DNA of 12,720 nucleotides, from positions 1 through 12,720 of the forward strand of contig CALBXV010000679.1 of assembly GCA_937890045.1 (NCBI GenBank). Reading direction: 5' to 3'. The notes beneath the pieces were generated by a model. The model had not been told where the DNA came from. It was given only the letters and a program-made list of their open reading frames with translations, and did no database searches. A program made the translations under genes and the position numbers. The DNA is from an uncultured archaeon (lineage in GTDB: Archaea; Thermoproteota; Nitrososphaeria; Nitrososphaerales; CALBXV01). This document shows, in pieces, positions 1 to 7,300 of the stretch; the stretch's first letter is position 1, and every line of letters begins with the position of its first letter.

Positions 1-1523
1 CAGCATACACTTCATGGCAAATTCTTGTAGCTAATGAAGATAATACGTTTGATCAAGAACAATGGATATCATCGGGAATAGGCTCTAATAATAATGATAT
101 AAGAGATTTTAGTCCTGACGTTGATGTTCGTATGAGATATAGCATGGGTAATAATGTTGACGCCCCCATTGTAAAATATTATGATAACAAAATTAGTCCT
201 GAAGAACATGAAAATAGTTCAGGCCCAGGTGAAGTTCAATTTTATTTTTATCCCCGACAGTCAGGTCACCCATTTAGCCCAAGAGATATTACACCAGATC
301 TATTAGATGAGTTTTATATTGCTTTTATAGACTGGGGAGACGGATCACCTATAGAATTTAAAACTAAACCTCATAGCTTAGGAAGCCATGTAAAACATCA
401 TTATAACTCATGGGGATTTTATACTATAACTGGGTATATGATTCATAGAATAGAAGAAGCAATTGTTAAAGTTAATTTTATAAAATTTTCATTAAATATA
501 TTTCTTAATAAAAGGCGGGGATTTTCTGAAGAGTTTTCACAACTGGGGGGAGACGGATATATTCTTATACCTTACGAATATACCACACCTATTATAGGAG
601 GTATTTCAGATAGAAGTTTATACTTTAGAACATCAAAAGTACTTTCCGGATTTGTATCGGGCTCAGAACAAATAGCCCGCCCCGTAAATGAAGCCAATCA
701 GTATAAAATTGAACAAGCCGTGGCAACTGCGGATGAAAATTTTAAAGGAAAATCATTATTAGCATTTACTGGATCATACAATACTGCAGTTTCAACTATT
801 TATAATGATATTTTTAACACGTCGTACGATCCTGGTAAATTAAAAGGTTTTTTCTCCGGGTCTAATTGGCAGTGGGAAGATGGATCTATTATTAATCCAG
901 TTTTAATTCATAATGGGTATGGAACAACTATGGGAGAGTTAGGACAGTATGTTGGAAATATTGATTTGGGGCAAGTTAGAGTATTTTTAGAGGGAAGTGT
1001 ATCTATGCGTGAATTTTTAGGATTTGAAAATCCAATACATGAGACCCCAGGAAATATTCAACATTGGAAAAATATAATTCCAGAGAACTATACTTTAAGT
1101 GATCGAGAAGGAGTTGAAATTGTTGAGGATAATATATTAATGGTTGATGTGAATAACTCTCAAGAATGGTCGGGGTCTTATTATTATCCCGTCTTACCTA
1201 AGTTAGATAAGTTTGGCAGGTTCGATGAGAGTTTAGGATTTCAGAATAATAATATACCTTTTGGATCTTCTAATAGAGAGTGGAATAAGACCGATGAAAT
1301 AGCTTTTATAACAAAGCCAAATATTAATCATCCAAAGTTAATACTTGATTTAGATTTTTCTGAAATATCGGATGGTAAATTAAATGATATTGGAGGCGTT
1401 AATAATGTCGGTGTACCGCTTACTGATTTTAAACTAAAATTAGATTCTAATAGAAGGGTTATTAAAGGTGAGGGGTTATATTCATTTAAAATAGCTAAAA
1501 AGCAAAATAAGAAAGCATATTAG
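1..1523 (+). CDS. Phage structural protein with PKD-like domain, 5'-partial
   Basis: Probable virion (tail or baseplate) protein; exact role unknown. The frame is open to the left edge (first full codon at base 3), and the 43 codons before the ATG at 132 contain no stop. Residues there (DFSPDVDVRMRYS) align with an internal part of the next gene (DFRPISNVYISAI), so the ATG at 132 is internal and the true start lies outside the window. Counting from that ATG, residues 66-73 (IDWGDGSP) followed by HHYNSWGFYTITG near 90-101 form a PKD-type beta-sandwich signature. Further segments shared with the neighbour are TTPIIGGIS (about nt 580-610), LGQVRVFLEGS (about nt 966-998) and LILDLDFSEI (about nt 1339-1368). 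The C-terminus is basic and ends NKKAY. No signal peptide or membrane segment is visible. The stop codon lies 2 bases before the next start, so translation is probably coupled. The coding call is secure; the function is inferred from context. Confidence 0.85.
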   Translation, partial: AYTSWQILVANEDNTFDQEQWISSGIGSNNNDIRDFSPDVDVRMRYSMGNNVDAPIVKYYDNKISPEEHENSSGPGEVQFYFYPRQSGHPFSPRDITPDLLDEFYIAFIDWGDGSPIEFKTKPHSLGSHVKHHYNSWGFYTITGYMIHRIEEAIVKVNFIKFSLNIFLNKRRGFSEEFSQLGGDGYILIPYEYTTPIIGGISDRSLYFRTSKVLSGFVSGSEQIARPVNEANQYKIEQAVATADENFKGKSLLAFTGSYNTAVSTIYNDIFNTSYDPGKLKGFFSGSNWQWEDGSIINPVLIHNGYGTTMGELGQYVGNIDLGQVRVFLEGSVSMREFLGFENPIHETPGNIQHWKNIIPENYTLSDREGVEIVEDNILMVDVNNSQEWSGSYYYPVLPKLDKFGRFDESLGFQNNNIPFGSSNREWNKTDEIAFITKPNINHPKLILDLDFSEISDGKLNDIGGVNNVGVPLTDFKLKLDSNRRVIKGEGLYSFKIAKKQNKKAY

Positions 1524-1525
1524 AT

Positions 1526-4261
1526 ATGGCAGATTTTACAGATAACGATATTTACAGCCTTATAGATTTTGATATTTTAGGTGATGCTTATATTGGACAA
1601 TGTATAGTTGCTCCGGACGAAGACATTTTATATCCTGGGTTAAGCAGCGCTTATGGGTATGAAACAAGTTTAGTGACATTTACTTCTGAAGAAAATCAAG
1701 AATATTTCGGGACTGATGATAATGTAATAATAGATGATCTTAATAAAAGAGACTATCCCGGGATAGTTTGGCCACATAAAGGTTTAAAAATGGAATTATT
1801 ATACGTGTATTTAGACAACGAGTTGCAAAATCGTAATTCTACGAACTGTAACTTAGAAATATTTTTAATTGATGGTGCTGAGCTTGAAGGGGAGGAGTTT
1901 AAATTTTCCCCACCCGGTGGCATTCCTTCGATGCCATGTAGTATCCATAGAAACACTGGCGGGTGTGATGAAGGGTATGATGACTATAGATGGTGGAGAT
2001 TTAAATGGCTTAATAATGATGAAGATGATTACGATACTCGCCTTAATTGGTGGTTTGATTTAACTCTTTCTGAAAATATAAATCTACCAACAATAGAACA
2101 AATTTTTTATGAGCCATCATTGGGTGATGACGATGGTTATAATTATTATAATACTTGCGATTGGGAATGTGTGGGGATGTCCGGATATTGGGGAGACCTG
2201 AATGATGAGTGGGATAGCGGTGAGGGATGGTGGGAGAATTATACAGATATAGCTATTATTTATAACACGGATCATTTAGCTACTGATGCAGAAGCTTGGG
2301 GCAAATATGTACTCGGTACAGTCCCTACAAATCATCCCAATTCGGCTAAGAATTTCTATATTGTAGTCAGAACAGGAGCTAGTCAGGATAAATGGATGTC
2401 TGTTGATGCACGTAGAAATACATATCAAACATTTGTTCTTCCTAAGAGTGACTTTGAGGATTTAGTATTTGGAGATATAGAGGAAAAGACAATTGGGTGG
2501 GGAGATAAACTTAACGATTTTTCATCTAATGTAGATAAGTTATATTCTAGTGTTCCATCTAGACAAACTGATAATTTTGGCACCGGTGGTGGGGTCTCCG
2601 ACCCAGTATTTCGCTGTCAAGGGCTAGTAGTAAGATTAACAATACCCGAAGCTTCAAAAAATAATTTGGATAATGATAATTTTCCAGCTACTTATGAAGC
2701 CGATTATGGTTGGCCAGTCTGGATAAATACCCCTCAAATTTTGAATGAGTTGAGCTCAACAGAAAATTTTAACCCTAATAAATATATTGACTATACTACT
2801 TTTGCAGTTAATGGTGAATCTTTTACTGAAAATAATATCCAGGATTTTAGACCAATTAGCAATGTTTATATATCTGCAATTGATCAACCGGTCATGTTAC
2901 AGCGATATTATGATGCATCTGACCCATTTAGACAGTTTGCCACTGCTTTAAATAAAGTTGAAGTGTCGTTTGATATATCAAAAACGTTTGGTGATATAAC
3001 TTATTTAGATGGGGCGAAGTGGGGTAGTGGTGATAATAACGGTGATGTTAATTCTGATAGCTATCAAGATAAACAAATAGGATATATGTTTAGAGTTGTT
3101 CGTTGGGGTGACGAAAACGATATTAATGACGCAGAATTAGATTATAAGTTAATTAAAGAATATGGTCAAATGGACATTTCGGATTATCCATATAGGTCTG
3201 TGCGAGAAAAAGAAGGTGGGGGAGATTATGGTATATTAAATCATTTTTATTTTGATGGGGGTGTTAAAATTATTAAAGCTTTTGTATTTTCTTATATTTA
3301 TCATCCCGACTCAACTACCTACCCCGATCATGTACAAGCTCTTAGATGGAAACTTGTTACTATAAAGTTATATATAGATGATCCCAGTTATGAAATTACA
3401 GATTTTTCTACTTTGGGAGGTTATGATTTTATAACTTATCCGTGGCCTTATACTGCTCCAATTGTAAGTGGTATTAGTGAAAATAGTAAATATATGAAAA
3501 GCTTAGATGTTGTGCTAGATAGTGGCTTATTTGGAGAGCATGAGATGAATCAATTGGGAGAATTAAAACTGGCGTATCAAAATAATGAAATGGGAACATA
3601 TTTAGGTAAAACTGATTTAGAGCAGGTTAGAGTTTTTATTACTGGCTCATATGATATGAATACCTTATTGGGAATAGATCCAATAACGGACACTAATGAG
3701 TGGCACCCTTATACAGATGTGCAGCATATACCAGCGGGTGCTGTTGATACTTTCACTCCTATTGATAGCGGTTCGGATTATACAACAGGAATACATTTAA
3801 CATCGGGAGGAAGTGGAACAGGATGCAAAGTATTTGTCACGGGTGTCGGAGCTGGGGGTAATATAACTGATATGTATATTGCAATAGGTGGAGAGGGATA
3901 TCAAGTAGATGATATTCTTACAATAACCCCCATGTCTGGATCCAACGGGGCCACATTTACCGTTAGCGGTAGTGTACTCGATGCGTTTTGGGATGGTAAT
4001 GAAAATCAATTTTCATCTACTACGTCTGTTGGTCAACTTTATATTACTAAAAATGAAGATATTGAATTGCGAAATAATTGTATTCTTGAACTTAATTTAG
4101 GTGAAATAGATTCTGATACCGTACATGATTCTGCTGGTAGAGGTAATAAGGGCGTATTGATTGGAGATTATGGAATAAAAAAACAATCTAGTGACTTGTC
4201 CGCAACAAGAGAAACATTCATGAACCCACCTCGGCGTGGAAGTGATAAAAAAGCATTATAG
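1526..4261 (+). CDS. Large phage structural protein, paralogue of the upstream gene
   Basis: A 911-residue probable tail or baseplate protein of unknown precise function. Residues about 145-242 are exceptionally rich in Trp, Tyr, Asp and Glu (ten Trp, several as WW pairs) and include some Cys. From about residue 410 onward it parallels the preceding gene: IQDFRPISNVYISAI, a modified PKD-like region (VVRWGDEND near 524-532, then NHFYFDGGVKII near 572), TAPIVSGIS, LEQVRVFITGS, and a C-terminal CILELNLGEI...GVLIGDYGIKK with basic end RRGSDKKAL. A glycine-rich block at about residues 747-817 (GGSGTG, then GGEGYQVDDILTI) has no counterpart in the neighbour and looks like an inserted domain. The ATG lies 2 bases after the upstream stop with no clear Shine-Dalgarno sequence, which suggests translational coupling. 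No signal peptide or transmembrane helix is seen. I recognise the C-terminal style from marine phage virion proteins, but only from memory. Confidence 0.85.
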   Translation: MADFTDNDIYSLIDFDILGDAYIGQCIVAPDEDILYPGLSSAYGYETSLVTFTSEENQEYFGTDDNVIIDDLNKRDYPGIVWPHKGLKMELLYVYLDNELQNRNSTNCNLEIFLIDGAELEGEEFKFSPPGGIPSMPCSIHRNTGGCDEGYDDYRWWRFKWLNNDEDDYDTRLNWWFDLTLSENINLPTIEQIFYEPSLGDDDGYNYYNTCDWECVGMSGYWGDLNDEWDSGEGWWENYTDIAIIYNTDHLATDAEAWGKYVLGTVPTNHPNSAKNFYIVVRTGASQDKWMSVDARRNTYQTFVLPKSDFEDLVFGDIEEKTIGWGDKLNDFSSNVDKLYSSVPSRQTDNFGTGGGVSDPVFRCQGLVVRLTIPEASKNNLDNDNFPATYEADYGWPVWINTPQILNELSSTENFNPNKYIDYTTFAVNGESFTENNIQDFRPISNVYISAIDQPVMLQRYYDASDPFRQFATALNKVEVSFDISKTFGDITYLDGAKWGSGDNNGDVNSDSYQDKQIGYMFRVVRWGDENDINDAELDYKLIKEYGQMDISDYPYRSVREKEGGGDYGILNHFYFDGGVKIIKAFVFSYIYHPDSTTYPDHVQALRWKLVTIKLYIDDPSYEITDFSTLGGYDFITYPWPYTAPIVSGISENSKYMKSLDVVLDSGLFGEHEMNQLGELKLAYQNNEMGTYLGKTDLEQVRVFITGSYDMNTLLGIDPITDTNEWHPYTDVQHIPAGAVDTFTPIDSGSDYTTGIHLTSGGSGTGCKVFVTGVGAGGNITDMYIAIGGEGYQVDDILTITPMSGSNGATFTVSGSVLDAFWDGNENQFSSTTSVGQLYITKNEDIELRNNCILELNLGEIDSDTVHDSAGRGNKGVLIGDYGIKKQSSDLSATRETFMNPPRRGSDKKAL
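3763..3975 (+). other. Glycine-rich two-part domain inserted in the second paralogue
   Basis: This is a protein-coding sub-region of the 911-residue gene. It encodes two similar halves: GSDYTTGIHLTSGGSGTG followed by FVTG, and GEGYQVDDILTITPMSGSNG followed by ATFTVSG. The pattern (Gly-x-x-Tyr, an Asp- or Gly-containing turn, a hydrophobic strand, a Gly-rich loop, a beta strand) resembles the GGxGYxxGDxLTI-type beta repeats I know from other phage structural proteins. It falls between the VRVFITGS segment and the C-terminal segment, both of which the upstream paralogue keeps without this block. Confidence 0.55.
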
Positions 4262-4346
4262 TATTAATAGAAAAAGTATATGATAGACAATATTTATATT
4301 CGACTAAAAATAAGGAAGCAAAATTAAAAGGAACTATATTTAAATT

Positions 4347-7300
4347 ATGGCTACAATACAACAAAATTTTAGTGAACAAACTTTAAATTTAATTACCAGC
4401 GGTCCTGGGGAGCAAAATGAATTTGATCCCATCCGAGGACATTATCTTAGAATGTCCGTTTCTGATGATGGTGGAGGATTCTTTGGATTATTTTATTCTA
4501 ATCGAGATGCTGTAGGTGAGCTAGTAACTTATTCTATACCGAGTCCTTATTATGCGTGTTCCGGCTTACAGATGGGGGAGGGTAGTTTTGAGTGGGAGGG
4601 AAATGCATGTAGTGATATACCATTTTCAAGCATTTTACCTCCTGTATGGGTTCCCGCTTCTGTATTTTGTACCGATATAGAAAATCCTAGTATTCAGGAA
4701 TCAATTCAAATTAGTGAAGGCAACACAAACCAAGTACTACCTAATTATATAGGATTAACGGGCAATCAAATTTGCAATAACTTAAATCCGATAGCTAAGT
4801 GGATACCTTCTACTACCCCCCAACTCAAATTATATACAGATGAAAATAATAATTTTTATGCAAAACCAAATGATACTTTTGCTGAAGCTGCAGTAGGTAC
4901 TGGAAATTATAATTTACAGTTTGATTTTCTTGATAATCCTTTTATAGATTTTCAATTTTTTATAAATGAAATTTCACCATCAAGAAAAGAAGTTAGACTG
5001 GGTGTAAGAAACTTAAGTAATGAGAATGTGGATGCTAGAGATATTGGATTTAGTAGTGTATTAGAAACGGGTGGGGTTTATCAATTTGATCACGTACTTG
5101 GTATACCTTTAGGAGAAAATGTCCCCATTGTAAATTATACGATTGATGATGCTTCAGATTCTGATTTTGCTACTATAATTTTAAAATTAAACAATCCTTT
5201 ATCTGCTAATGTTTCAACAGTAAATTTCGTTACAGTTGAAAGAGAAATTTTTGTTACTCAAATTGAAAGAGTTTGGTTTCAAACTGATGTTGAAGAAGAA
5301 ACGTTTCTAGGTGCAGGTTTAGAGAGAAGCGGATTTATTGAAGCAAAAGTATACAGTCAAGATCAAGATACTTTTCAAACCAAGCAAGACTTAACATCAT
5401 CTTTATTAGATTCTACAGTAGAGCAGTTTTTATTTTCTGGCAGCAAAGATATAAATCTTAATATTGATTTTAATAATTTTAGTAATCATGTATTTTTTGG
5501 ATCAGCGGCGTCAAAATTAGAAAAGTTTAAATCTAAAGTAGAAAATATTCAGGGATATCTTTCAGATGTTTCTGCTTCATTATCTGGATCTGGAGTTTCT
5601 TTATCGGGTGATTCATCTGGAAAGATAAATAGAAGAAAACAGCTTTTCGGAAAAGTGCAGGATGAGATAAATTTGTTTACTCCTTATGAGCGATTTTTAT
5701 ATTATGATAATCAAAGTGAAACGACGGCGTCTGCTCCCGGGTTGGGAATTAACTTAGCTCAGACTATTCCAGTCGCTACCCGCCATCTTTCTGCTAGTGG
5801 ATACATGGACGGATTTAATATGGTATATAAACATTCAGATGATATACCAACAAGCCGATGGCTTGACATATTTACAAATAAATATAGAGCAGAAGAAAGA
5901 CCATTTTTTAATCATAGTGGATCATTTTATTTATCGTTTTTATTAAAGGGGCATCATTCAATTCCCCAATTACAATGGTATAATAGAAATGTTCAATATG
6001 CTAATCATAGCGGTAAACAAACGCTCCCGTATGATGCTTTTCATAAAACAAGATTATTAAATCCAACTATTACAGGAAGTGAATGGGGGCGGCATGTTTA
6101 TGTTGCATCTCAGTCTTACTGGCGCCCTAATATATTGAGGGAGGAGGAAGAAGAGAGGGGATGGACATCATATTTAATAGAAAGCGATTTTACTGCCGGA
6201 TCTAATCAAATTGAAATTCTTAGTTCAAGCGAGCAAATTCAATTAGCTTCTAATGTGCCCACAGGTAGTTCTTACCCTGTAAGACTTTCAGGAGATTTTT
6301 ATCCATCGCTGGGTACAGTTATAACTGGAAGTGGTATTCCATTTACTGGTTCACTTATGCCCGCCGGAGAATTATTTAGAATATATTATTATACAGGGTC
6401 ATCTGCAGAAGTAACATCATCTTTTATTACCGATGTAAAAGTAACTACAAAAGATCCAACTAATGCACTACCTTTTACATCTTTATATACAACAGGTTCT
6501 ACAGAGTGGACTAGTTGGTATGGTGGATTATATGCATCAGCATCTCAATACGATAAAAATAATATTCATAGTTTAGTTAATAATATACCAAGTTTAATAT
6601 CAGAAGATCCCGATTCGGGTGATCTTAAAACATTTATTAATTTATTGGGCGAACAGTATGATTTGATTAGAAATTATATTGATAATTACTTAACATTTTA
6701 TAAACGAAGATATAAAAAATTAGAATCTGTTCCAACTAATTTATTACCCATTTTAGCTAAAAATTTCGGGTGGGACGTTATACAACCATTTACAGGAAGT
6801 ATATCTCAATATTTTGGCACGTCTGAGCAAGATACTGTAAATGATAGTAGAACCATAGAACAAATAACTCACAATACATGGCGCAAAGTTTTAAACAATT
6901 TAATTTATATCTATAAAACAAAAGGTACGCATAATGCTGTAAAGGCATTATTAAACGTTTATGGCTATCCTCCAGATGTACTTTCTATACAAGAGTTTGG
7001 AGGCTCATCACAAGAGCATAATCCTACTATTATATCTAATGAGATAAAAAAGTTATTAACGGGAGTTAGTGGACAAACAGATAACGTATCTTTTAATACA
7101 CGAACCGGAGAGTTATATTCGTGGATTTTTAATAATGATAGTTCTAGAATTCTTAATTTTGATTGGTGGACAAATAATGCAATAAATTTAAATACAATTG
7201 AATTTATTTTAAAGCCACTTAACACTTTTAATGATCAAATATTATTAGAAAGTAGCGGCAGCACATCTGAAAAATTGTGGGATGTGAGGTTAGTAGCTAC

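Noticed and set aside
1753..1956. Minus-strand open frames under the large genes, such as this one and those at 3797-4009, 6965-7225, 8408-8608, 8723-8932 and 9345-9527
   Set aside because: They lie wholly or mostly within strongly supported plus-strand genes, lack ribosome sites and show no protein-like motifs; they are antisense shadows.
4262..4346. A promoter or terminator in the 85-base gap before the giant gene
   Set aside because: I see only AT-rich sequence with weak purine runs (AAGGAAG near 4312 and AAGGAA at 4328-4333), no hairpin and no convincing -35/-10 pair.
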